Of a DNA stretch of 64,000 nucleotides, positions 1 to 8,600 are shown one piece after another. Source of the stretch: Nocardioides antri (GTDB taxonomy: Bacteria > Actinomycetota > Actinomycetes > Propionibacteriales > Nocardioidaceae); the NCBI RefSeq assembly GCF_008373765.1, contig NZ_VUJW01000002.1:62001-126000 (forward strand), read 5' to 3'. The position numbers were made by a program, and so were the translations under genes. The notes under the pieces were generated by a model, which saw only the letters and a list, made by a program, of their open reading frames with translations, had not been told where the DNA came from and searched no databases. Position 1 is the stretch's first letter. Every line of letters starts with the position of its first letter.

Positions 1-114
1 TCCGTTTAGACCATCTAGGCGCGGCCGACCTCCTGATGGAACGACCCCGGCTTCTCTTTACCTTTGAAGAAGTCAGTTGGTTCGTTTCAAACTTCCCCCA
101 GGAGAGTCCGCGCC

Positions 115-1011
115 ATGCGGTTCATTCGTCTTATCGTCCTGTTCGCCTGTGCCGTCGCCGGCGGTGCGATCTCGGTCCTCGGCCCCGCCGCGGAGGCGGC
201 TCCGGTCGCCTCCTCGGTCTCGATGGAGCCGGATGCATGCGGTCCCCGGCTGGTCAAGGAGGACGGCACCGCGTGGGAGTGCACCTTCGTCGACAACTTC
301 GAGGGCACCGAGCTCGACACCACCAAGTGGATGGTGGCCGAGACCGCGTTCAGCGGTATCACCAACGGCCACACGGGCTGCTTCGTCCGTAAGCCGTGGA
401 CCGTCAGGGTGATCGACGGCCGACTGCGGCTGACCGCTCGGCGGCTCCGGACGAGCGTGCCGTGCGAGAGCCCGCTGGGCGACTTCCGCACCGACCTGGC
501 CGCCGCGGCCGTGACGACCCGGGGACGGTTCAACCAGGCCTACGGTCGCTTCGAGTTCCGGGCGCGGATGCCCGTCACCCGCGTCGGAGGATCTCACTCC
601 ACGCTGTGGCTCTACCCGAACAAGCACACCTACGGTCCGTGGCCGCTCTCGGGTGAGATCGACGTCGCGGAGTGGTTCAGCGCGCTGCCGGACAAGGTCT
701 ACCCCTCCGTCCACTACGTCGACGGACTGAACGACGTCAACACCGGTCACGATGCCGGCTTCGCCAACGTGAGCAGGTTCCACACCTACGCGCTCGAGTG
801 GACCCCGACCGAGATGCGGTTCTACTACGACGGCCAGCTCACGTACTCGCACGCAGCGAACCCGCTGCTGCCGCTGCTCGGGTCGCAGCCGTTCGACCAG
901 CCGTTCAACGTGGTGATGAGCCAGGCCTGGGGCGGTCTGTGGAACGCGCCGACTGCGGAGACCCCCACCCGGAACATGATGGCCGTCGACTGGGTCCGGG
1001 TCTGGCAGTGA
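115..1011 (+). CDS. Secreted glycoside hydrolase family 16 protein (beta-glucanase/laminarinase-like)
   Basis: Predicted to hydrolyse beta-1,3 or mixed-linked beta-glucans outside the cell. The 298-residue product starts with a signal peptide (MRFIRLIVLF, hydrophobic stretch, likely cleavage after AEA near residue 29). The rest is one GH16 jelly-roll domain. The family signature is seen as GEIDVAEW, giving E181 as nucleophile, D183 as helper and E186 as acid/base. The ATG at 115 is chosen over an in-frame upstream start at 64 because it has GGAGAG eight bases upstream and begins the signal peptide directly. No carbohydrate-binding module is present. It appears monocistronic. Substrate within GH16 (laminarin, lichenan, agar, carrageenan) cannot be fixed from the sequence; the bacterial laminarinase-like subgroup is the best guess. 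Confidence 0.88.
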   Translation: MRFIRLIVLFACAVAGGAISVLGPAAEAAPVASSVSMEPDACGPRLVKEDGTAWECTFVDNFEGTELDTTKWMVAETAFSGITNGHTGCFVRKPWTVRVIDGRLRLTARRLRTSVPCESPLGDFRTDLAAAAVTTRGRFNQAYGRFEFRARMPVTRVGGSHSTLWLYPNKHTYGPWPLSGEIDVAEWFSALPDKVYPSVHYVDGLNDVNTGHDAGFANVSRFHTYALEWTPTEMRFYYDGQLTYSHAANPLLPLLGSQPFDQPFNVVMSQAWGGLWNAPTAETPTRNMMAVDWVRVWQ

Positions 1012-1269
1012 CGACCTCGGGCCGAGGCCCGCTGGAGTATGGCCCTTCGAGTGACGACCCCGGCGCCAACGTTAGGGGCGCCGCCGCCGGGGCCGCCCGG
1101 CCCACGCCCAGGAGGGAACCAAGCGGCGGGACCTCACCGATCCCTTGCCGCTGTTCTCTCTAGGGACCGGCTTGTTGGGCCTGATACCCGGTCGGCCGCG
1201 GCCCAATCGCCATCGTCAGACTGGCGCAGCAGCAGGGCCGGGCATAGTGGATACGTCAACCAAGCCCAC

Positions 1270-1275
1270 TAGAAT
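1270..1275 (+). promoter_or_regulatory. Leaderless -10 element (TAGAAT) for the MarR gene
   Basis: TAGAAT ends six bases before the GTG at 1282 and no Shine-Dalgarno sequence intervenes, so transcription probably starts at or next to the start codon. No clear -35 box is visible. The rest of 1012-1281 shows nothing else I can support. Confidence 0.5.
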
Positions 1276-1281
1276 GGTGGC

Positions 1282-1743
1282 GTGACCGAACCCTGGCTCG
1301 ACGACGAACAGCAGCAGGCCTGGCGCGCCTGGCTCGAGGTCAACACGCAGCTCTTCGCGCGGCTCAGCCGCGAGCTGCAGGCCGCCAACGGGCTGTCGCT
1401 CCAGGACTACGACGTGCTGGTCGCGCTGACCGAGGTGTCCGAGCCGAGCGTGCGGATGCGGGACCTCGGCGTGAAGCTGGAGTGGGAGAAGAGCCGGCTC
1501 TCGAAGCACCTCGCCCGGATGGTGGCGCGCGGCCTGGTGGCCCGACGCGACTGCGACGACGACCGGCGGGGTGCCTTCGTCGAGATCACCGACGAGGGGC
1601 TCGCGGCCATCCGTGCCGCAGCGCCGGGGCACGCGGCCCTCGTCCGCGAGGTCTTCTTCGACGGGCTCAGCCGGACCCAGGTCCGTGAGCTGCACGCCAT
1701 CTGCCGGACGGTGCTCGACCGGTTGGAGACGGTCGAGGCCTGA
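1282..1743 (+). CDS. MarR-family transcriptional regulator
   Basis: A 153-residue winged-helix regulator. The N-terminal helix (WLDDEQQQAWRAWLEV) and the core 'LQDYDVLVALTE ... MRDLGVKLEWEKSRLSKHLARMVARGLVAR' with the acidic wing 'DDDRRGAFVEITDEG' are typical of MarR proteins, which act as dimers and often respond to small phenolic or lipophilic ligands. The length is normal for the family. The GTG at 1282 is favoured because a -10-like hexamer lies six bases upstream. It converges on the KstD-like gene 18 bases downstream, so a regulatory link to that gene is possible but not shown. The ligand is unknown. Confidence 0.9.
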   Translation: MTEPWLDDEQQQAWRAWLEVNTQLFARLSRELQAANGLSLQDYDVLVALTEVSEPSVRMRDLGVKLEWEKSRLSKHLARMVARGLVARRDCDDDRRGAFVEITDEGLAAIRAAAPGHAALVREVFFDGLSRTQVRELHAICRTVLDRLETVEA

Positions 1744-1761
1744 TCCCGTCGGCTCGTCGCG

Positions 1762-3300
1762 TCAGTCGAGCAGGTCGCGCACCGCGAGCGAGGCGAAGAC
1801 CATTGCCGCTCCGAGCGGTGCACCGGGTGCCGGGTAGGCGGCGCCGAACACCGACGCCACCGAGTTGCTCGTCGCGTAGAGGCCGGGGATCGGGTCCCCG
1901 GTGCCCGCGTCGAGCACGCGGCCGGCGGGGTCGGTGACCAGGCCGCCCTTGGTGCCGAGGTCGGAGAGCACGAACCGCGCGGCGAAGTACGGCGGCCGGT
2001 CGATCGGCGTGAGCGCCTTGTTGGGGCCCTGGCCGCCCGCGAAGAACGTGTCGTACTCGTCCGCGCCGCGCCCGAAGTCCTCGTCCACGCCCGACTCGGC
2101 GAACCCGTTGAACCGGTCGACCGTGGCGGTGAGCACCGCCGTCTCGACGCCGATCGCCTGCGCGAGGTCCGCGATCGTCCCGGCGGTCACCCAGGTCCCG
2201 GCCGCGAGGTGCTCGGCGGGATCTCCCTCGGGCATCGCGATCGCCGGGAGCCGGCCGCCCTCGCGGTCGTCGAAGACGAACCAGGACGGGATCCGTTCCG
2301 GAGCGTCCGCCATGATCCGGCCGAACCGGTCGTAGGGCAGGCACTCGTTGGCATACCGCCGGCCGGTCTGGTCGACCATGAGGCCGCCGCGGAAGCCGAG
2401 GGTGAAGGTGCCGCTCCCGTCGGGGTGGGCGAGGCCCGGGCAGAACCACCCCTGCCCGGAGTAGTCGGTGGCGGCGCCGACCTTCGCGCACGCCTCGATG
2501 ACGTCGCCGGTGTTGGTGCCGCGGGGCGCCATCGTCCACTCGGCCCGGCCGGGCGTCCCGTGCAGCGAGCGGAGCTCCGGGCTGCCCTCGTAGCCGCCGG
2601 CGGCGACGACCACCCCACGACGGGCGGCGACCTCGACGGTGCCGGTCGGCGTGTCCGCGACCACGCCGGTGACGCGGCCGTCCGCGTCCCGTCGTACGGC
2701 GACGACGTGGTGGTCGGTCGCGACGGTGCCGCCGTCCCGGACGACCATCGCAGCCAGCCGGCCGATCAGGGCCTGCCCGCCGGACAGCGTCGACCTCCCC
2801 GTGCCGCCGACCCGGTCGCGCTCGACCGGCGGCCGGACCAGTGCCGTGACCGCGGGGTCGAGCTCGTCCCGCCGGATCGAGACCGGCTGGATCGAGCGGC
2901 CCATCGGCACCCGGCCGGGGGCGTCGTAGTACTCCGCGAACGGGATCCACTCGAAGTCCATCAGCACGTCGTCCTCGAGCGTCGCGACCAGCTCGGGTGC
3001 GTGGCGGAGGAACGCCTCGACGCGCTCGAGGTCGGGGTTGTCGAGCACGGCGGCGAGGTAGGACCGGGCGCCCTCGGTCGAGTCCGGCAGTCCCGCGCGC
3101 TGCTGCACCGCGCTTCCGGGCAGCCAGCAGGCACCGCCGGAGTACGCCGACGTCCCGCCGATCAGCGGCGTCCGCTCGAGCACCACCGTCGACAGCCCGG
3201 CGCGGGCGGCCAGGGCGGCGGCGGTCAGGGCGCCTCCGCCCGATCCGACGACCACCAGGTCGTAGGCGGGCTGGAGCGGGCTGGGGGGTACCGTGGTCAC
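1762..3300 (-). CDS. FAD-dependent 3-ketosteroid-delta1-dehydrogenase-like oxidoreductase
   Basis: A 512-residue flavoprotein of the succinate dehydrogenase/fumarate reductase flavoprotein superfamily, closest in appearance to 3-oxosteroid 1-dehydrogenases. Residues about 13-40 form the FAD dinucleotide fold (YDLVVVGSGGGALTAAALAARAG) and are followed by 'GGTSAYSGGACWLPGS'. The C-terminus carries the second FAD contact and the Y-P-x-P-G element (AYPAPGAPLGAAM) that holds the catalytic Tyr and Gly of KstD enzymes. KstD enzymes desaturate the A ring of 3-ketosteroids; other members reduce or oxidise different substrates, so the exact reaction is open. A KstR-type operator overlaps its promoter, which supports a role in steroid or other lipid catabolism. 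The GTG at 3300 lies six bases after a TACAGT -10 element. Confidence 0.82.
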   Translation of the reverse strand: MTTVPPSPLQPAYDLVVVGSGGGALTAAALAARAGLSTVVLERTPLIGGTSAYSGGACWLPGSAVQQRAGLPDSTEGARSYLAAVLDNPDLERVEAFLRHAPELVATLEDDVLMDFEWIPFAEYYDAPGRVPMGRSIQPVSIRRDELDPAVTALVRPPVERDRVGGTGRSTLSGGQALIGRLAAMVVRDGGTVATDHHVVAVRRDADGRVTGVVADTPTGTVEVAARRGVVVAAGGYEGSPELRSLHGTPGRAEWTMAPRGTNTGDVIEACAKVGAATDYSGQGWFCPGLAHPDGSGTFTLGFRGGLMVDQTGRRYANECLPYDRFGRIMADAPERIPSWFVFDDREGGRLPAIAMPEGDPAEHLAAGTWVTAGTIADLAQAIGVETAVLTATVDRFNGFAESGVDEDFGRGADEYDTFFAGGQGPNKALTPIDRPPYFAARFVLSDLGTKGGLVTDPAGRVLDAGTGDPIPGLYATSNSVASVFGAAYPAPGAPLGAAMVFASLAVRDLLD

Positions 3301-3306
3301 GGCAGA

Positions 3307-3322
3307 ACTGTAACGCGTTCTA
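3307..3322 (-). promoter_or_regulatory. KstR-type operator overlapping a leaderless -10 element
   Basis: Bases 3309-3322 read TGTAACGCGTTCTA, matching the TnnAACnnGTTnnA pattern of KstR-type TetR regulators. On the minus strand TACAGT (3307-3312) is a -10 element ending six bases before the GTG at 3300. A bound repressor would cover the -10. The same layout recurs at 39163 and 40512. Confidence 0.72.
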
Positions 3323-3327
3323 GTTTG

Positions 3328-4392
3328 CTAGGCAGCGTCCCGGATCGGCCCGAGCCACGGCTCGAACCCGTCCTCGCTCAGGTCCCCGCTCCGCACGTCC
3401 TCGGCACGCGCGAGCATCGCGGCGAAGGCACGCCGCGCCTCCTCGGGCGCAACACCCACGCCGGTGAGCACGATCCGGGTGAACGGCGGGGTGCTGCCCC
3501 ACGGGCCGTGGTCACCGATGCTGAGCTGGCCGCCGGCGCCGTCCCAGGCGACGACCCGCCCGGGCCGGGTGGGCAGCCAGAAGCACCCGCGCGAGCGGTG
3601 GTGGCCGGTGCCGAGCACCTCCAGCGAGTCGAGCAGGCGGCCCGGGTGGAACGGCAGAGGCGAGCGGAGGTCGAGCTGCCAGACTCCCTCGGCGCCGGTC
3701 CGGGGCAGCGGGTCAGTGCGGGTCGGCGCCGTCCAGGCCTCGGTGCGGGAGTGGTCGTGCAGCCGGCCCACCAGCGCGGCGGAGTCGACCTCGCTCGCGC
3801 CGTGTGCGAGCACGGCGTCGGGCCTGGCGATCGTGCGCACGAGACCCACGGCGACCGGGTCCGCGGGGCCGTCGAGAACGACAGCGTCGGCATGCTCGAC
3901 CATGGCGCCGAGCACCTCGCCCACGCCCCGGCGGTCGTCCTGCGAGCTGTGCAGCCCGCGCTCGACCAGCAGGTCGTCGCCGAGCAGGTCCCGCACCGGG
4001 TGGTGGGTGCCGAGGGCCGCGACCACCGCGGAGATCCGCAGCACCCGCGCGATCCGGGTCTCCCGGGCGACGATCCAGCAGATGCCGCCCGCCGGAGCGC
4101 CCACCGGCAGGTGCGTGACGATGCTCTGCCAGCGGCCGGTCCGCGCCAGGCGCTCGAGCGTGGGCAGGATGTCCTCGCGGATCGCGCAGGTGACGCACGC
4201 GTGCTCCAGCGGGACCTCGTGCTTCTCGACCACGCCGGTCAGGTCGCTCACCGTGCGGATCAGCAGCTGCTGCTCGACATCGATGCGGTGGTGGACGGCG
4301 ACCGCGCCGGGCATCCCGAACTGGAGCCCGATCATCGTTGCGGCCATCGCGTCGGGGTCGACCCCGGTCAGCAGGACCACGGGAGTCCGCAT
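3328..4392 (-). CDS. COG0523 (CobW/YciC-like) family protein with degenerate P-loop
   Basis: A 354-residue protein of the COG0523 family, usually GTP-dependent metallochaperones or zinc-stress proteins. The metal-binding motif appears as C66-V-T-C69 followed by AIREDILP, a CxxC variant of the usual CxCC. The N-terminus (VVLLTGVDPDAMAATM) aligns where the Walker A loop should be but lacks the GxxxxGK[ST] residues, so normal GTP binding is doubtful. I recall a similar degenerate subgroup in Streptomyces, but have not checked it. The C-terminal CobW_C-like part (residues about 230-335) is present. The ATG at 4392 has GGAGG seven bases upstream. It diverges from a YibE/F gene across a perfect Zur/Fur-type box, so a role in metal limitation, most likely zinc, is inferred. 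Confidence 0.78.
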   Translation of the reverse strand: MRTPVVLLTGVDPDAMAATMIGLQFGMPGAVAVHHRIDVEQQLLIRTVSDLTGVVEKHEVPLEHACVTCAIREDILPTLERLARTGRWQSIVTHLPVGAPAGGICWIVARETRIARVLRISAVVAALGTHHPVRDLLGDDLLVERGLHSSQDDRRGVGEVLGAMVEHADAVVLDGPADPVAVGLVRTIARPDAVLAHGASEVDSAALVGRLHDHSRTEAWTAPTRTDPLPRTGAEGVWQLDLRSPLPFHPGRLLDSLEVLGTGHHRSRGCFWLPTRPGRVVAWDGAGGQLSIGDHGPWGSTPPFTRIVLTGVGVAPEEARRAFAAMLARAEDVRSGDLSEDGFEPWLGPIRDAA

Positions 4393-4411
4393 GTGTTGCC
4401 TCCGGCTGTAG

Positions 4412-4428
4412 TTGAGAATGATTCTCAA
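4412..4428. promoter_or_regulatory. Zur/Fur-type operator between divergent genes
   Basis: TTGAGAATGATTCTCAA is a palindrome of two 8-base arms around a central G. It closely resembles actinobacterial Zur boxes (TGAnAATGATTnTCA type) and the general Fur-family pattern. It lies in the 53-base gap between the COG0523 gene (minus) and the YibE/F gene (plus) and ends three bases before the TATACT element, so one bound dimer could repress both genes. Zur is preferred over Fur because of the COG0523 neighbour. Confidence 0.8.
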
Positions 4429-4431
4429 AAC

Positions 4432-4437
4432 TATACT
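4432..4437 (+). promoter_or_regulatory. -10 element (TATACT) for the YibE/F gene
   Basis: TATACT ends eight bases before the ATG at 4446 with no ribosome binding site in between, consistent with a leaderless or nearly leaderless mRNA. The Zur/Fur-type box fills the spacer upstream. Confidence 0.6.
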
Positions 4438-4445
4438 GAGGTCCC

Positions 4446-5636
4446 ATGGCACACGGACACCCCCACCGCGCATCGTCCGGAGTCGACGAGGAGGTGGAGG
4501 TCGCCGGCCCGGCGCGGACGGCGCTCCTCGTGAGCCTGGGGCTCGCCGCGGTCGCCACCGTCGCCGGGCTGATCGGGTGGTGGCCGTCGGGCGACGCCTC
4601 GGAGGTCGAGTCCGCACAGTTCGCCGCCGAGGGCGTGACCTTCCCCAGCGGCGAGGTGCGGGAGGTGGGCGAGCCCTGCCCGCTGCAGGAGGCACCACCC
4701 GAGGGCTGCGGCCTGCTCACGGTCCGGGTCGAGGACCGGACGGTCGACGTCATGGCCCCGCCCGAGGTCTTCTCCGCCGGCATCGCGCCCGGCGACAGCG
4801 TCGAGCTGCAGAAGGTCCCGGGCGCCGACGGCGACGAGCCGACGTACTCCTACTTCGCCACCGACCGCGACAGCACGCTGCTCTGGCTGCTGGTGCTCTT
4901 CCTCGTGGTCGTCCTCGCGATCGCCCGCTGGCGCGGGCTGTTCGCCGTGATCGGCCTGGCGTTCGGGGCCACGGTCGTCTGGTGGTTCCTGCTGCCGGCG
5001 CTGCTCGAGGGCGCGTCCGGCGTCGGCGTCGCGCTCACCGGCGCGTCCGCGATCATGTTCGTGGTGCTCTACATGACCCACGGGCTCTCGTTGCGGACGA
5101 GCACGGCGCTCGCCGGCACCCTCGTCGGGATCGTCATCACCGGTGTCCTCGGCGTGATCGCGGTGTCCGGCGCCCGGCTGACCGGCATCTCCGACGACAC
5201 CGGCGGTCTGCTCCGCGCGTACGGCGGCGGCCTCGACTTCCCGTCCCTGCTGGGCTGTGCCCTCGTGATCGCCGGGCTGGGCGTCCTCAACGACGTGACG
5301 ATCACCCAGGCCTCGGCGGTCTGGGAGCTCCGCGCGGCGTCCCCGGAGGCGTCGCGGTGGGAGGTGTACGCCGGCGCGATGCGGATCGGCCGCGACCACA
5401 TCGCGTCGACGATCTACACCATCGTCTTCGCCTACGTCGGCACGGCACTTCTCGTCCTGATGCTGCTGAGCATCTACGACCGCTCCATCCTGGACCTCCG
5501 GTCGACCGAGCACCTCGCCGAGGAGATCGTGCGCACCCTGGTGACGTCGATCGGGCTGGTGCTGGCGGTCCCGATCACGACCGCGGTCGGGGCGCTGGTG
5601 GCGGCGCCGAGTCGTCCGGCCGGGAGTGACCTGTAG
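4446..5636 (+). CDS. YibE/F-family multipass membrane protein
   Basis: A 396-residue integral membrane protein matching the YibE/F family, whose function is not established. It has an N-terminal cytoplasmic His-rich tail (HGHPH), one transmembrane helix (residues about 27-47), an extracytoplasmic domain of about 90 residues containing 'CPLQEAPPEGCGLLTVRVEDR', then about seven helices from residue 140 on. The conserved patch 'LGVLNDVTITQASAVWELR' is a family hallmark. The Zur/Fur-type operator directly upstream and the divergent COG0523 gene suggest it is switched on under metal shortage, possibly as a transport component; this is inference. It ends one base before the convergent eccC stop. 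Confidence 0.85.
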   Translation: MAHGHPHRASSGVDEEVEVAGPARTALLVSLGLAAVATVAGLIGWWPSGDASEVESAQFAAEGVTFPSGEVREVGEPCPLQEAPPEGCGLLTVRVEDRTVDVMAPPEVFSAGIAPGDSVELQKVPGADGDEPTYSYFATDRDSTLLWLLVLFLVVVLAIARWRGLFAVIGLAFGATVVWWFLLPALLEGASGVGVALTGASAIMFVVLYMTHGLSLRTSTALAGTLVGIVITGVLGVIAVSGARLTGISDDTGGLLRAYGGGLDFPSLLGCALVIAGLGVLNDVTITQASAVWELRAASPEASRWEVYAGAMRIGRDHIASTIYTIVFAYVGTALLVLMLLSIYDRSILDLRSTEHLAEEIVRTLVTSIGLVLAVPITTAVGALVAAPSRPAGSDL

Positions 5637-5637
5637 G

Positions 5638-8600
5638 TCACGCTGACGATGACGACCAGGCGACCTGCAGGACCTGGGTGCCGCCCTCCCGGGTGACCAG
5701 CTGGGCGCGCCCGGGCACCGCCGGCCGCGGCCGCACCGAGCCGACCAGCGGTCCCTCCTCGCGGCTCCCGCTGAGCAGCACGCCCGGTATCGCGAGGTCC
5801 CGAAGCGACTGGATGACCGGCTCGAAGAGCGCGCGGGCGGCACCGCCGCTGCGCCGCGCGACCACGACCCGCAGGCCGACGTCGCCGGCCTGGGCGAGCA
5901 GCGGCTGGAGGGCGGCGACCGGTGACGCCTGCGGCGTCGCGACCAGGTCGTAGTCGTCGACGACCACGAACACCTCCGCGCCGCTCCACCACGAGCGGCG
6001 CCGCAGCTGGTCCGGGGTGACGTCGGGACCGGGCAGCCGGGAGCGGAGGTAGGCCGCCAGCTCCTCCAGCGCCGGGCGCGCCTGGTCGGCGGAGGTCAGG
6101 TAGTGCAGCAGGTGGTCCTCGGGCACCTCGCCGAGCAGTGACCGGCGGTAGTCCACGACCACCACCTGCGCCTGCCCCGGCGTGCGGGTGCGGACGACCT
6201 CGTGCAGGTAGGTGCGCAGCAGGGTGCTCTTGCCGGACCGGCCGGCGCCGAACACCAGCAGGTGCGGCTCGTCGCTGGGATCGAGCGCGACCGGCGCCAG
6301 GCGCGCCTCGTCGACGCCGAGCAGGAGCCCGGGAGCGTCGGCACCGGCCTCGCGGCGTACGACGTCGAGGGGGATGCGCTCCGGCAGCAGTCGCAGTCGT
6401 GGCGCCCTCGTGCCCGCCCAGGCCGCCGTCACGGAGGCGACGAGGTCCTCGACGCCGGGCGGCTCCGCGGCGAGGAAGTGGAGCGGCCCGGGCACGAGGC
6501 CGCGGCCGGGGCGGTCCTTGGGCACGCTCGCCGCGACCTTCCGGTCCACCTCCGAGTCGATGGGGTCGCCGAGGCGCAGCTCCAGCCGGGTGCCGAGCTG
6601 GTCGCGCAGGGCTGCGCGGAAGTCCGACCAGCGGGCGGCCGACACGACCAGGTGGATGCCGAGGCCGAGCCCGCGCTGCGCCAGCTGCTGGAGGGCCGGC
6701 TCGAGCTCGTCGTACTCCGCGCGCAGGGTGCCCCAGCCGTCGACGCAGAGGAAGATCTCGCCGCGCCCGTCGTCGGGCTGGCCGGCCTCGCGCCGGTCCG
6801 CGATGTCCTGCACCTCCGCCACGATCCGGCGTACGACGTCGCCCTCGGTCCGCCCGGCGAGGCCGGCCACGTGCGGCACGTCGGCGAGGGGAGCGAGAGC
6901 GCCGCCCAGGTCGAGGACGTACCACTGCGCCTCGCGCGGGCTGCTGACGAGGGCGGCGGCGCTGATGATCGTGCGGAGCAGCGTGCTCTTCCCGCTGCGC
7001 GGCCCGCCGACCACGGCGACGTGACCACCGGCCCCGCGGAGGTCGAGCACCAGCGGGTCGCGCCGTTGCTCGCGCGGCCGGTCGAGGGTGCCGACGGGCA
7101 GCTGCAGCGGGCCGGGAGCGGCCGGCAGCAACCGCTCGAGCGGGTCGGGCCGGTCGAGCGGAGGCAGCCAGATCCGGTGCGCCGCCGGTCCGTGGCCGCG
7201 CATCGCACGCACGGCGAGGTCGAGGACCGAGTCGCTCCCGTCGACGAGCCCGGTGGGGGGCGGAGGCTCGGGTCGCGGCTCGGTCGCGGACACCGGACGG
7301 GCGACGAACGGCAGCACCAGCGGGGCTCGGCGGCGGCCCCGGCGTACGGTCGCGGCGACGGGCCCGGAGACGTACGCCGCCTGGAACCGGGTGAGCGTGG
7401 CCGGGTCCGGCCGGAGGTAGCCGAGGCCGGGCACCGGCGGCAGCGCGTAGGCGTCGGGGACGCCGAGCACGGTGCGGGACTCCTGGGCGCTGAAGGTCCG
7501 CAGGCCGACCCGGTAGGAGAGGTGGGAGTCGAGGCCGCGAAGGCGTCCCTCCTCCAGGCGCTGCGACGCGAGGAGCAGGTGCAGGCCGAGCGAGCGGCCG
7601 AGCCGTCCGACCGCGACGAACAGCTCGGTCAGCTCCGGCTTCGCCGCCAGCAGCTCCGAGAACTCGTCGACCACGACCAGGAGCGACGGCAGCGGCGCGA
7701 GGTCCGCGCCGCGCTCGCGCGCCGCCTCGTGGTCCCGCACCGAGGCGAGGTTTCCGGCACTGCGCAGCAGCTCCTGGCGGCGGACCATCTCGCCCGCCAG
7801 CGCGTCGTGCATCCGGTCGACGAGGGTGAGGTCGCCGGCCAGGTTGGTGATCACCGCCGCCACGTGCGGCAGGTCGGCCATTCCTGCGAACGTGGCGCCG
7901 CCCTTGAAGTCGACGAGCACGAGGTTGAGCCGGTCGGGCGGGTGGGTCATCGCCAGGCCGAGCACGAGGGTCCGGAGGAGCTCGGACTTGCCGCTGCCGG
8001 TCGCGCCGACGACCAGGCCGTGCGGGCCCATGCCCTGCTGTGCCGACTCCTTGAGGTCGAGGTGGACGACGCCGTCGTCCCCGACGCCGATCGGCACCCG
8101 GAGGCGGTCCCGCGCGGGCCGGGGTCGCCAGGCGCGGGCGGGGTCGTAGGCGCCGGTGCCGCCCAGGCCGCTCCAGCCCAGCAGGGTGGGAAGGTCGGCC
8201 GGCCCGGACGGCGTCTTGGGCGACGACCCCTGCGGGGCGTGCCGGGCGCTCAGACGCCGCGCCAGCGCCTCGGCGGTCGCGGTGTCACAGTGGTCGGCGC
8301 GGGCGGCGACCGGCTCCGCACGGAGGCGTACGGCGCGCGCCGGCACGCCGTGCTCGAGGCCCCGGCCGTCCCCAGCCAGCTCGAACCGCAGCACCCCGGA
8401 CGTCGGCGGCTCGTCGGGTGCGGCGAGCTCGAGGACGGTCAGGCCGCGCCTGCCCTCCGGTGGCACCAGCAGGTGGGCGGACGCGGGCCCGTCGAGGACG
8501 AGCAGGACGTGGGGCCCGCCGGTCGTCCCCGGCAGCAGCTCCGCCAGCTCGGTCGCGCGCGTGCTGATCAGGCGGACCGGCCCGACCGCGTCGGTCCGGT

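Noticed and set aside
64-114. Longer start of the GH16 gene at 64
   Set aside because: It would put 17 extra residues before a good signal peptide and ignores the ribosome binding site at 101-106.
2209-4533. A 774-codon plus-strand frame spanning the KstD-like and COG0523 genes
   Set aside because: It is antisense to two recognisable genes and crosses their shared regulatory regions.
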